Shown here one piece after another: positions 46,116 to 57,844 of a stretch of 64,000 nt of DNA (position 1 is the stretch's first letter; each line of letters starts with the position of its first letter). The translations under genes and the position numbers were made by a program. The DNA comes from Opisthorchis felineus (Eukaryota; Platyhelminthes; Trematoda; Opisthorchiida; Opisthorchiidae). The notes under the pieces were generated by a model, which did not search any database, was not told the DNA's origin, and saw only the letters and a program-made list of their open reading frames with translations. The DNA lies in NCBI GenBank assembly GCA_004794785.1, contig SJOL01005677.1, positions 79,117 through 143,116 of the forward strand, written 5' to 3'.

Positions 46116-48710
46116 GTAGGTATATTCCGGTGGATATACTTATAAGCTATCTGAATAGCAAAAGCTTAGGTCAGTCACTTAAAATTCGCTGTCGGCTGAG
46201 AAGCAGCTGAGGATACATAGAATATAAAATAATGACACCAGTTTGAATGATGTACTGAGTGTTTTCAACTCAATACATCGAGGCATTAGCTGCCTTAGCG
46301 ACACTTGACAATGGTCTAGGCCTCCCAAACGTTCATATTAGTTAGAGAGTGATGGGACTATACGATGAAGCGCATACCGTAAACCTGCACGGACAGCTGG
46401 ATACCTACACTTTGGGAACTTTCATCCTTGAAGTTGAAGGCTAATTTCATCGGACGCCTTTTTGAAATGGTGTTAGTGATCTCTCCGAGTGACTTCTGAC
46501 GAGTACTCCTGTACGGACTTGTCATTCGATATAGTTTGAGTTAAAGATATCCAGAGCTGTGCGTGATACGGCGACTTTACTAGCTGTTCAACCTCACGAT
46601 TCTCATCCAAATATTAAATCTGTGACGGCAGCGTAGCTTTACTGAAGGTTCGGAGAAAGCTTCCTCCCGGTTTCAGCCACAGCCAAACTGGACGCATCAT
46701 GCAAAGTTAGATACAACTGAGTGCCCACGCAAAGTGGGAGGCTTTGTGGTTCCAAAAGACCGAAGAGATATAAAAAGGAAAGAAAAATAATAAATAAAAA
46801 TAAAAATAAACCAAAAGCAAGAAATGCCCGAGAGTCGTTCCATTTGGTTAACTCAACTGTGCATCCCAGCACAATGTGCCAAATAGGTAGTCTGGAAGAA
46901 TTGTACACCGCACAATTCAGTTGTCGCGTCACGCACACAAGCTACTCCATGATAAAATTTTGTGTATTTACAACCAGGCGATGTGCTCGTGTGGTTCTTC
47001 TGAAATCTATTTAGCCTACCAGAAATCTCGAAGTCATCAAACCGTGCATACACCTAAACCCCTAATGAGCTTGATGAAATCAGATCGTGCTACTTTTTGT
47101 GCTATACCAAAGCTCTGCGGAAGGACTAGTGAATCCACGAACGAACCGTAAAGCCATCGTCTAGAAGACGTGTTATACCTTGAAACTGGTCACCATGTAA
47201 ATCTGAGCATCTGCATCAAGTGGATTGCATGCACTGGGGGGGGGCAATTTTGTCATAAGCAATAAAGATCAACATATTTGCTGGCCAGACAGCTTCTATA
47301 ATCTAATGAGCGTGTACCTGGTGGTATGTTGTACGTTCTGAACTTATTATTTTCAATAACGTAATCTATCTGCGCCAGCCTTCACACTCAATGAAACAGG
47401 ATTTCATCATCCTGTGTTTTAATTTTCGGGAAAATTCAAATAGAGGGAGAAGGAGCGCTTGGAACATTATATTCCGAAGCGCTGGACTGGTAGATGACTA
47501 GCGATGCCTATCCACAGTCGTAAAACGCATTTAATATGCAAGTGGATTATGACGTCGATACTCCATCAGCGCAATTCTCAAATCGTCATATATGTGCAGG
47601 CAGACATTCATGCCATCGAACTGGGCACATTTTGCCAGAATTCCAGAACGAGTACCAATCTATCCGTGTGATTTTGTCTACAGACAGTCAGTCTACCAGA
47701 AAGCTACAAGCAAGCAGTAATTTGTGGATGGAATTAAATTGTCCGTGACAGGTTTTTTGATGTCGAGACATGAATTTTTGGACTTTTGAAATTTTTCTCG
47801 TAGGGATGATATGGATAGTCGATGTAATGGAGCAACTGGAGCAAAACCTATGTGATCAGACGGAATAATGAGCTTCAAATACGTTCTTGGCCAAAGACAA
47901 TTTGAAAGTCTATTTGCCGTTGTAACCTAACTCGTTAATTTCGCTACTTGTGGAACTGTAGTCCTGCAAGAAAACTCGGTTCCTTCAGAACTGGTGAAAA
48001 TGAGTTCACTTTTGAGCGAAATAACGCCTAAACTAAGTACACAAGCACCACGACGATCATTTTGATATAGTTTGGACCACTCCAGTGTGAAACAATATTC
48101 CCCTTAGTTGGGCACACAAATTTATATTATATGTATCGTTTCAAAACCATGGAGAACTGGAATTTCTACATAATACACGTTGCTAGTACGATACTACACA
48201 CTCATTTATTATGAAACAGGCTAAAGAAATGAATGGATTAATTAGCGCATGAAGCAAGGAATCTGCTTACTTCTACCATAAGTTTGTAGCACGTTTCGCT
48301 TTTAAAACAGACTTTTGTGACTGACATTAGAGAAGCATCTCAGACATACTAAAAGGGAGGTTGTCAAGTCGCTTTCATAAAAAAACAGACGTTGGCAGTT
48401 TGTTCGACGATCAAACTCAGGGTCCGTAATAGAAGGCGAACTGTGAAATTTAGTGCTTGATGATAGCTAAGAGTTTTCAACAACCTTACGAGTAGTGCAC
48501 TACATCTATACTGAAAGATAGTTCTTTGACGTGAGGATGGTAAATAGTCAGTAAACGGCATCGACGACCCCTACAAAAGTAACAACGTATCCGAAGCACA
48601 GCCACGTTAGAGTTTTCACTTTATAACAAGCTATCCTAAAACACATATCCATTTGAATATTGCGCATGAATTCCGTGTATTTGTCACAAAATGAGAAAAT
48701 AGTCAGGCGT
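46116..48710. other. Unassigned AT-rich sequence
   Basis: Contains an A-rich low-complexity run (46770-46812) and a G9 run near 47236; nothing else recognised. A 97-codon plus frame (46721-47014) is mainly produced by the A-rich run. Confidence 0.4.
46770..46812. repeat. A-rich simple sequence
   Basis: Runs of AAATAAA/AAATAAAAA. It could be mistaken for a poly(A) tail or polyadenylation signals, but no element end is visible next to it. Confidence 0.75.
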
Positions 48711-48720
48711 CTTTGGAGCG

Positions 48721-48728
48721 TATAAATA
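48721..48728 (+). promoter_or_regulatory. Possible TATA box
   Basis: TATAAATA, 93 bp before the ATG of the candidate secreted-protein exon at 48814. Such matches are common in AT-rich DNA, so this only mildly supports that gene model. Confidence 0.25.
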
Positions 48729-48813
48729 AAAAATGACGTAAGTTTCTGATCATTTCATTTGACTGAAATAAGTGACGACAATTTCAGTCCCTGCACCATA
48801 AGCCGACGCAGTT

Positions 48814-49097
48814 ATGTTGTATACGTATGCCGGATGCGCTGCCCTGTTGTTCATGTGTGCACCATTTGCCTCTCAGATAGAAAATTCCAATATAGTAAGT
48901 AGCAGAACGTTCTTGTGGTCATATATGACCACGGCACGCACCTTAGTACTGAAACGATTTCTGAAAAAAATTTTGCAAGGACACAGACCATTTGTAGAGA
49001 AGCAACTGATTTCCTGGAAACACTCAGGAAGAGAGAGGCCATTATGTTTGAAAACTGGAAACCTGGAAACATTACTGCAAATATATCTCACCTATAG
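48814..49097 (+). CDS. Candidate small secreted protein gene, two exons
   Basis: Exon 1 (48814-48894) encodes a 27-residue start, MLYTYAGCAALLFMCAPFAS plus QIENSNI, with a typical signal-peptide core and an A-S|Q cleavage site, and stops at a strong donor (AATATA|GTAAGT). A phase-compatible second exon at 48987-49097 (acceptor GGACACAG) would add a charged helix (REATDFLETLRKREAIM) and two N-glycosylation sequons (NIT, NIS) before the stop at 49095-49097. The intron would be 92 bp. The downstream frame is open from 48915, so the acceptor choice is uncertain. Secretion is inferred from the leader only; I do not recognise the family. Confidence 0.35.
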
Positions 49098-51120
49098 AGG
49101 ATTTGGTTCTTGGAATTGTCGTGGCTGAACTGCGTTTAGTTGGTGAGTTATGCTCACTTCAGCCCAAATGGAACATAATATAGTTCCTCGTATGACTGTG
49201 ACTAACAGCTGACAAAATCTCAAATGGAGTAGAGCGTCCGGACGACTGCATAGCTAAAAAGCGTTACGTGATTGGTTACCATTAATCATCGCGCTGTAAC
49301 ACAGACGGACGGTAATTAAAGGCATTCTTGTGTAATAGAATAGGAAATCGATGAACAAGTCAATACTAAGAGCGTCTAACTGGGGTTTTATCCGATTTCG
49401 ACAGTTTTCATTATCAGTCAGGTTTAGTTCACATATTTGCCTTCGTATTTTCACCACTGAAGGGGTTAACCTTGCGTAAACAACGGTATTTGGGAAATGT
49501 ACGATTCCGACATTATTTATGTATTATTCCCGTTACCCCAGTAGATGTTGTTGCTCTGTCACGCAACGTATTTCATCTAAAAAGTATTCTTCGCAAACAT
49601 TGATATTCTCGAGAATTTATATCCACCGAGAGGTGAGTTCCTGGAGTACCTAAAGTCATGAAATTTCCTTGTGCCTGGCAGCTCATCCACTGTTTACTTG
49701 CAAGTGATACCTGCTTACCTTTTTGGCCAATGCTGATACTGGGGAGTAGTGTATGTCTTACGTATTAATGAGTCAAGCTGAACGTGTAATGTGTCTAAGG
49801 TCCGAATAACGTCTTTTGGGTTAACCCACCAACAACCACAAATTACGTGGGCTACTACTCAAAATCAATCAAAATCAATCAAACTGATAATTTATGAACA
49901 TTGTCTAATCACACTTTATCTACTGTTTCTTGGTCACAAGAACAAATGATATTTTCAGGGCTCCAGGTCTTTGCAAGCGAAACCTGTTCTAATGTGAGTA
50001 GCTGGACAACCCCTTTAGGCCAAAATATGCTTGGAAGACCTTCCACCATTGAGACCTTCTTGAACTTAAGCTCAAGAGAGACATCTTAACTGTTCTTCGT
50101 TGGAGATTTAATTGGTGACTTTTAGGAATTCTAATCCCCCAAAATATTTCAAGCCCTTCAGTTTAAAGTCTTCGAAATACGAGGGAATATTTGCTTTAGA
50201 AAGTTGCTTTTGGTTTTCGTGTACCATCAATATAATCTTCATTCGGCCTAACATGTTCTCCACTAGTTTCAGGCTGTATCTTGTTCTGAGGAAAGTGTTG
50301 CAGATTTCTACTAAATAGAAAAGGATTCGATGACAAAACAGTATTGTATCGCAAGACCTGTTGTGTTGAACCATTTTGAGAAAATGTAGCAACTGAATGG
50401 ATTATGCAGAAATATTTCCTTAGTGATGTAAAAATCAAATCAATCCATCAAACAAACGAGGAAACGTGAATTAATTGACGGAGGCTTCCTGTCCAAAAAT
50501 CGGACCATGTAAGTATAAAGAGGGTGGGTTTTTCTGAGCCGGTAATCATTTGTTGGTTGGGATTCGTCTAAATAGGTAAGAATGGAAGGAAACTCGATGT
50601 AAACAAATCCGTTTTAACACAGGCTATTTGCAGTACACCAAGGGATATGGCTTGTAGGTCATGTGCTGCAATACTACGCTGACTTATTTTAGGCGATATG
50701 GATATTACTACAAACCGGGTGCCGTAGTTTTCTGAGAAAGCTCAAGGCTGTGAATGATATTCTTGCAGTTCCTGTGCCAAAACATATCAAATTCTCAGTT
50801 GTGCGTGCGGTTCTAATAAAATACTTTTCACAAAACTTACTCTGCCGTTGAATTTGTCTTAAATTACGAAAAACCACAAACAAGCGACTTCAGCTTATCA
50901 CCTCGATGGATCAACGACTGGTGAGAGGATGTGTCAGAAGTTTATTGTGTCAGCAGGATGCCATTTTCCTTCCCCGTCCTTCTACGTGAACATGGAAGCC
51001 ACCGCCACTCCAACCTTCGAAGTCATCTGATTTAAACGTCCTGTACAGAAGCAAAATGGTATAGATTTACGTTTTATGGAAAAATCAGAAAGGAGAATCT
51101 TGTGCGTTCCAAGCTAAAAA
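49098..51120. other. Unassigned sequence with short tandem repeats
   Basis: Two copies of AAAATCAATC at 49861-49880 and a related run (AAAAATCAAATCAATCC) at 50430-50446. Between them, minus-strand frames at 49903-50063 (with SMVEGLPSIFWPKGVVQLL) and 50108-50392 look protein-like and might be LINE or gene debris, but I cannot place them. Confidence 0.3.
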
Positions 51121-51124
51121 TGAA

Positions 51125-51821
51125 ATGGACCCACAATCAACGATAGGGGAAGTAGAGCCTGTAAGCCCACAACCTTCATTACTCTTGATATTCAGAAAAC
51201 CGGACGGGACTCCATTCATCCAGATTACGACTACTGTGTTAGATGAATTCTATACAAACAAATCCCTCAGTACCGTTATTTTAAAAATTTGTGATCGCCT
51301 TAATATTACGATACAAACATATACATCGTTTGTTGCTTACGTGAGTGGTAATTGCTTGATTAGGTTACTTTTTGTTATGTTTATCTAGATACTGTGTAAA
51401 TATGCATGTAAATTCCTCTGAAAATCTTTTTGAAGGACCGTTTTATGAAGCGTTAACATCTATTTAATTCTCCTGTCATAAGCGTCAAGCGAAACGGTCT
51501 AATCTAGAGTAAAATTGAGGAAACCAGAACGATTTATTGGTATTTGGTTGATTTTTTCTTTCACGCCTTCAGATCGATGACAAGTATTATGAAACCGAAA
51601 AATCGAGTTTGGACGTCAAAATTTGTTACCAGATATTAAAACAATGTAATCAGCTCAAACGAATAGGGCACCGAAATTTCACGATTGATCTTTTGCTATT
51701 ACATGAACGGACTATTCAAACGCAGTCACGTTTGGCGAGTTCTGAACCAAATGAACACCTACGTATTTATTCCCTTCTAGGTTCCATAAGTTTTAACCCA
51801 TTTAGTTGGCTTTCAGGTTGA
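51125..51821 (+). CDS. Candidate two-exon gene, unknown protein
   Basis: Exon 1 (51125-51340) starts with ATG and reads PSLLLIFRKPDGTPFIQITT then VLDEFYTNKSLSTVILKICD, ending at TTGCTTAC|GTGAGT. Intron 51341-51572 (232 bp) ends with a strong pyrimidine tract and acceptor (TTTTTTCTTTCACGCCTTCAG). Exon 2 (51573-51821) continues in the same phase: DDKYYETEKSSLDVKICYQI, HRNFTIDLLLLHERT and a stop at 51819-51821, for 154 residues in total. An out-of-frame ATG overlaps just upstream at 51120. Exon 2 could instead be internal, because several weak donors lie near its end. Helical, no membrane segment, no family recognised. This is the best-supported splice pair in the window. An RTE derivative begins 0.26 kb downstream. 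Confidence 0.5.
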
Positions 51822-52082
51822 TCCCATTTGTACTGAAACCAATTGCTACTAAGATTTCTCCGTGGAGAAAAAGATATTGACACTCGGTACTTGCCCTTTT
51901 AAATGGTCGGCCCCCAATGAAAGTGAAAATGTCTCGTACTGAGTGACGATCAAGGTAAAAATGACAAAAGTTTCAGTTAAGTCACACAACACGTTGGACC
52001 CAAAAGTAATCTCTTAGAACTACTCTGTAGAGAATGTTTTTAGCGCGACGCTTTTTCGAAAGCTATAGCCCCAAGTTTTACT

Positions 52083-53117
52083 ATTCCATCACTAAGACAC
52101 TGGACCTTACCGTTGTGTTAAGATCTATTTGTCGCCGTGACCCACTGAGTTGTACTGAGGAGTGTCCGTTCAACACTAACAGAGTGTCTTATACCAGGTT
52201 AGTCCATTGCTAGACATCTGAAAAACCATGTCTCCTGGTCCTCCAGGATGGGGATTGGAATGTGTGTGGCGACGTGCACTTTAAAAATGCTAATGCGCTT
52301 GCATTTTCTTGCAAACTTGCAGTCAGGATTTTGAGCTAAATTCTTTGGTCCGGTTGTTTAAGTGCTGCCCCCTGGAAGCATCCAAGCCTACGTGCAACCA
52401 TGATACCAACAAATAACTGTACTCTCATACCACATCAGCCGACGAGTGGTGTCATCAACCGGGTCGCCTTACTTGCTGCATATACCAGGGCAGGTAAGCG
52501 AAAACATGCTACTGCTGACGCCTCCCTTCATTCTCTTTCATACAGTTTTCCTTCTCCCTCCCCCCACCCCATTATTAACTCTCTCCTTGCAGGCCCAGCA
52601 TTTGGGACTAACGACTCTGTTCGTCCTGCATCGGTTTTGCAAACAACATCTGCCCGTCATTCGGCTTCGGCCCCCTCAAGCGCTCCGAAATCACTCTTCA
52701 TGCCCCAATGCCCACTACATCTGGCTGCTTTTAATGTTTGCATCCCGAACCAAGCAGAACAATAAGCTGCTCTTTCGCTCGCACTGGACTCGCTGAATTT
52801 CGACGTGTGCTGTGTATGAGAAAAAAGAACTCAAAGTGCGTGCACAGTCACTGAGTTAACTGTCCAACTACTATTCGCGTGCCTCTGGCGATCCAGAACC
52901 CGCTGCCTCAGGGTGTGCAGTGTTTAGCATCGTTCCAATTCACCGGGCGAAAAGATCCTGGCTTGACTGCATACCTATTTGTAGCCACCTCTATGCGGTT
53001 TGTCCGACAAACGTCCATGAAGTAGTCTTGCGATCGGGAAGTTGCTTATGTTTGTACTGCAGCGAAGCATCCGTTTTGGACAGTAATTTTATGCCTTCAT
53101 TGATGATGATTATGCTG
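52083..53117 (+). mobile_element. Internally deleted RTE-like LINE derivative (copy D)
   Basis: About 1.03 kb flanked by AGTTTTACT (52074-52082 and 53118-53126). Order: 5' UTR matching 8042-8400 (to about 52425); ATG at 52400 opening a 121-codon frame that reaches the start of the endonuclease (LAAFNVCIPNQAEQ, the counterpart of the L-A-x-F-N-V-R-T-L start), then ALSLALDSLNFDVCCVYE-like and SGDPEPAASGC-like pieces (52770-52920) and HRAKRSWLDCIPI. It then jumps to the RTE 3' terminus (GAAGCATCCGT at 53064-53074) and a GATGATGAT tail at 53102-53110. RT is completely missing. It therefore has both LINE ends and would need enzyme supplied in trans. Confidence 0.75.
52494..52592 (+). other. Intron-like segment in the LINE 5' coding region
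   Basis: CAG|GTAAGC at 52493/52494 and a long pyrimidine tract ending CTCTCTCCTTGCAG at 52592 delimit 99 bp with good consensus splice sites. The length is a multiple of three and contains no stop in the reading frame, so spliced and unspliced RNA would both stay open. Use of the sites is not shown. Confidence 0.45.
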
Positions 53118-53126
53118 AGTTTTACT

Positions 53127-55480
53127 TTAGCAGTGATCTGTAAAAACAGTACAAGTGGTTCGAATAAGAGAATACTTTTTTTTCGTTCTGTCGGCCCTAG
53201 AGGATAATGCATCAACATTGCACTCCTTGTCAAATGTTGATTCACTCACTACAAGACCGAAGTGTGATTCACATTTGTGGGTGTCCGCCTCGAAACCAAG
53301 CTTTTGTTACTTGAGTCATTTTTCATCAGCTACGTTCTCGTAAACTAGACAGAACTCCATTACGCGAGGCGGAAAACGGAGGCTGCCAGGACGACTTTAA
53401 GCGCGAGTTAAATGGTGCATACGTTTCCTGTATACAACCTGCAGAACAGTTACTACTCTTATTTTTGCACGTGAATCACATGCGTTGATGTATACACTTT
53501 GACGAATTTAGTTCATGCCAGGTCCCTTCTTGATGAAACCTATAAGTTGAAAGAAAAGATATGATTAACTTTGGGCAGCCTGATCACCGTGTAAAATTAT
53601 CAGGCCTGGAAAGTGCATGGAAGGTGCACGCTGAATGAGGGAGGGAATCAGAATAGTGCAAAGGATAGTGAGATTGAAACAAGCCGTAATGATTTACTGC
53701 TCACGTGTTCTCCAGACCGCAGTTATTCCGTGCGCTGCTCTGTAGAAGCATGTGTTTCTTGCCTAAAAATTCGCAGCTGCGACCGGATTCATCATGAAGT
53801 TGATTGTAAAGCATGACAAATCTACGCAAGTGAAACCTGTGATATTGACCAAATATATCAGCCCACTCAATCCGTTCAAGTTTAAATAGCATGAAAAGAG
53901 CAATTACTCTGTTGCTATCTTCTTGGACAAATCCTAACTCTTGGCTACCTAATAAACAGCTGTCTGGAATAAAATTATGGTTTCCAAAGCAATTGGCTTT
54001 AAATATGCGGATTGCGGAACCGCACACCTGGGATAATTTTGAAACCAGTACTTTCTAATACGCACATTTATTTGTATTTTTGATCAACGTTCCTTTCATT
54101 TGGAGACCCATAAAGAATGAATTTGACAGTAATGTCTATAAGTAATGCGCAGTAAATTCTCGCAAACCAAACTCAGATGTAGAAAGAACTTTAGACAAGA
54201 TCACTTTAAGGGGACACGTCAAAAAAGTGTTTTTTCTGATGGTTTTCAGTTTGAATTCAGTACAAGGTTTTGGAAAACGTTCGTTCCTCATAACCACACA
54301 CCGTATTGTGTCACGTTCGTTTTCGTTGTGACAAAAGTCCATTTTAACGAACAGAAGATTCTGTCTGTGAGCTATACTGACCTGCATTTCAAAATGGGGA
54401 AAACAAAACCGGAAATAAAATGTCTATTCATGAACTGCCCAAAATCAGTTGTTTGTGGAAACGATAAATTTTAATGTATCCAAAGTAGAATTTATGATTA
54501 GCTAAACGATGGGTTGTGTGGGAGTCCTACAAGTTTGGTATAAACGGGTGTCTATATTGCTAAAACACTTAAAAATGCAGCCCAGAAAGATATCATTATA
54601 TTTGAGCAAGCCGCAAATAAAAGCAAACACCTAGTGCTTTGAAAAGTCCCACCAACTCTGCAACTTAAACTTTGGCTTAGTCCGTGGAACAGCTGAAGAG
54701 GTTTACAAGCAGTGATAACAAAGAGAAACTATCCAATATTGAGGTTGACGACCAATCTTGAAACTCGAATCCTTTAACCAACAACAACCAACCTTTGGTG
54801 CTTTTCCATGGACAGCCCTTATATAAATGGAATTTTTTATGACGGATGACTGTTAGTCACACCAGTATTACGCAACTGAGTGATTGTCTGTGTAAATCTA
54901 ATGTACCCGGACGCAAAAAAAGGTTGGCTGAATGTGTGTCCAAGGTGCTGCATATAACTCTGAATAACTTGATCTAATACAAAGTAACCTTCGTATTTCT
55001 ACTACTAAGGGACTACACCATATCATCCGTCTAGACCCCAAAGTTTGCCTGATCACAATATCTCATGTAGCGTATTAGTTTCCATCTACATAACCGCTAA
55101 GCTGTCAACCTGATGCCCTGAGACGGTTCTTTTGGCTGACGCACATCAAACGGAAAGCACTGAATTCAATTTATTCTGTCAATTTATTTCACCGCTGTTG
55201 AACGTCATAGTCGTACTGGGATCTTGGGTTCTATCTTCTGACGTACCGGGTGTGCGGCTGCACTAATCCACTAGTGTAAGCCGTGCGCACTTAATTTATA
55301 ACATTTAAATCGGTGGCATGTTCGTATTTAAGCGACTAGCGTAGTCCCATGTTGATTATTCGCCCGTTGTGTCGAAGCGTTGTTAAGAAACTTTTGGTGT
55401 TTCGGACAGTGATTTGCTTATCTTAGATTTTTGCTCGGTTAGCCTCAATGAAAATTCCAAACCGTTGAACACTTTTTATC
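53127..55480. other. Unassigned AT-rich sequence
   Basis: No feature recognised. A 108-codon minus frame (53701-54027) and a 109-codon plus frame (54145-54474) have no known motif and no clear splice borders. Confidence 0.35.
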
Positions 55481-55487
55481 GCTTTAG

Positions 55488-55745
55488 ATGGAACAGTTTC
55501 AGGACGTGCTGGATGCATTTTCATTTATGTTTAGGCAGTCCGCCACCGATCCTGATGCAGTATTTCTGGGATTAGCTTTGGTGGAAGCGAAAGCTTATTT
55601 CATTGATCTCTGTTCACTGTGGGTTATCAAGAATCGGCGCACTAATAAAACACGCTTTCTTTTCAGGGAAGTGTTATGGGCGCCAACTGAACAACTCCAG
55701 CAACTACAAACAAACAATATGTCACTTCGTTTACCGTTGCATTGA
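55488..55745 (+). CDS. Candidate terminal exon, unknown protein
   Basis: Follows an acceptor (CTTTTTATCGCTTTAG) and runs open to TGA at 55743-55745. It reads MEQFQDVLDAFSFMFRQSAT, then FLGLALVEAKAYFIDLCSL, and ends with TEQLQQLQTNNMSLRLPLH. Protein-like composition with two likely helices. The internal stretch 55619-55666 (GTGGGTTATC...CTTTCTTTTCAG, 48 bp) looks like a micro-intron of the kind common in flatworms; removing it keeps the frame. The ATG at its start could be a true start codon or just Met inside an exon. It may belong to the gene at 51125, but linkage is not shown. Confidence 0.4.
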   Translation: MEQFQDVLDAFSFMFRQSATDPDAVFLGLALVEAKAYFIDLCSLWVIKNRRTNKTRFLFREVLWAPTEQLQQLQTNNMSLRLPLH

Positions 55746-57570
55746 CGTTGAACTAGAAAATATCTCCTGAAATTTTACAAAACAGTCCATATGGGCTTCG
55801 GAGCACACCAGGTAACAGGTTGAAAAAAAGTGCTGCGCATATGTTTTGCGGTTTACTGCCAAAGTACGGAATTTTTTGCGCACTTGTACCGTAATGACTA
55901 CCCATTAGGAGAGAGGCAGTGTGTGCAATTAATCGGGTGATAAAAGGTTTTCTGTTCACGTAAACGTCACAGCTGGTGGTTAAAAATGGGGTGGTTTCAT
56001 GCGTCAATTTTTTTCGGGGAAGAAAAAAAAGTTAATTTACGCGTAGCTCCCTATCGCCTATCATTTTTGACCCCCTTACTAAATGGTAATTATGATGCAT
56101 TGGAGTTACCAGCAACCTTTCAGATAAGGGGACTTTTTATCATTCTTTTCTTTGTTTTAAATTAGCAGTATTACTTCACCTACCTCAGCAACTGTTGAAA
56201 TTTTTCTCTTCATTTTTCTGTGTACAATTTTACCTGGTGCTTAGTGCTACGCCTTTCTGCATCATGCGGCTAGTGGTGCTCAACGGATCGCTGCTTGTGC
56301 GTCCGTTGATTTTACTCCTTCAAGTTTATATCAGCATCCACTATTTGCAAACAGCACCATTTTTGGTCGCGCTCAAACAACTGTAGGCGCCCGGTCAAAC
56401 AATCAATGTTAAATGACAATTCTTTTCCGGGTACCAGGCAATCATAATGTTGCACTATTTATTCTTGAACAAGGTAACCAAAATAAGAATGGTCTTATGT
56501 GAGTCTGTTTATCCATGAAGTGTACAGATGACTAAACATTAGTTAAAATCTTGCGATATTCCTCTTTTAGCAGGACTTCAGAACCAAGCGAGTCCTATCA
56601 CATAAGAGAGGGATTCCTATCTCAGATAGAGTGACACTCTATGTCTTTATCGCTCGCAAAAATATGATATGATTGAGAGAACATGAATAGAAGTCTCTCT
56701 TTCAGCTTGGTCGATCTGCTTTTTTTACCTGTGCTATCTGTTTCCGTATGCTTTGTTTCAAGAAGACGAATTCATCTTGAATGCAGACAAAAAGTTTACT
56801 AAATTTATCTAGCCGTTCGGTAAAGAATAACTAACAGCACACTGGGAGTCTAGCCTAGTCTAGTTTAACCCAGATGGAAGAAAGCCCATACAATGAGCTC
56901 AGAGTTTAGCATATTTCACTTGAGAACTTGCAGTTTGCGTGTAAATTTGAGCGGCCCTACCCATCAGGTGCAGTTGAGCTGTGAAATGTTTTACGTACTT
57001 TGGTTCAGAAAAGACCCCACTTTGTATAACTGTGCAGAAGCAAAATCGTCTGAAGTCGAATATTTCGCTGAAATCTACATCGCTGTTAAACATGAGAAGC
57101 TCAATCACTGACAGACACTTCCGGTTTCAAGTCCAAGCCGATTTGCGCACGCAGGATTGTTTGTTCCAGTACATCGATTGGCTTGTGATTGATTGAGCGA
57201 GGTAAGAGCTCGGACAATTTGTGGTTGTGAAACCTCGTTCCAATTCACATATTACTTATTGATTTCTTGTCAGTTGCGGTTTACCAGGAAATGTTGGTCG
57301 TCATTCAAGCGAGTACCACTGTTATGTTTTGCCATTTCGGTGGGAAAATAAGCGTAAACTTTGCAAGACTGGGTGTAGAAGTCTATGCAATACCAACGTT
57401 TTTTCTTAGTGTATTTCGTTGAACAATGTGACATCATTACTGTGACATTTTACGGAGAATTTAATCACATGGTTTCTAGTTTGTAGTAAATACTTCTCGG
57501 TCCTTTCACCCCACAGAATCATGAAATTGGATTCTTCTTTTGTCAACTTAAAATATTAGTCCGTTAGAAA
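55746..57570. other. Unassigned sequence
   Basis: No recognised gene. Short frames at 56195-56386 and 56893-57111 are not supported by motifs or splice sites. Confidence 0.35.
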
Positions 57571-57577
57571 GACCGTC

Positions 57578-57796
57578 GTGTACTCAAGAGTGACGGATCC
57601 CTCAGGTATGTTATCTAAACCCCTGAAATTAGGATCAGGGGTACCAAGTACCAACTACCACAGAAACACAAAACAGAAGATATTGGGCTTTGTGCTTAGA
57701 AGTGTTCGCTTTGAAAAACACCGTGAATCGCCCTGCATTAGATTTGCTAATATCTTTTGGCAGGGCTCAACACTTGTAGGATCAAACGACACAAAG
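57578..57796 (+). CDS. Weak exon candidate
   Basis: Open frame ending at a strong donor (ACAAAG|GTAAGC at 57796/57797) in phase 0, reading KILGFVLRSVRFEKHRESP and CIRFANIFWQGSTLVG. A possible acceptor (AAAACAG at 57677) lacks a pyrimidine tract. The end phase fits the acceptor at 59859, so the two could be neighbouring exons. No family recognised. Confidence 0.25.
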
Positions 57797-57844
57797 GTAA
57801 GCGGTCCATATTTTCTCAAAAGGAGGAATGTGATTCGAAAATAA

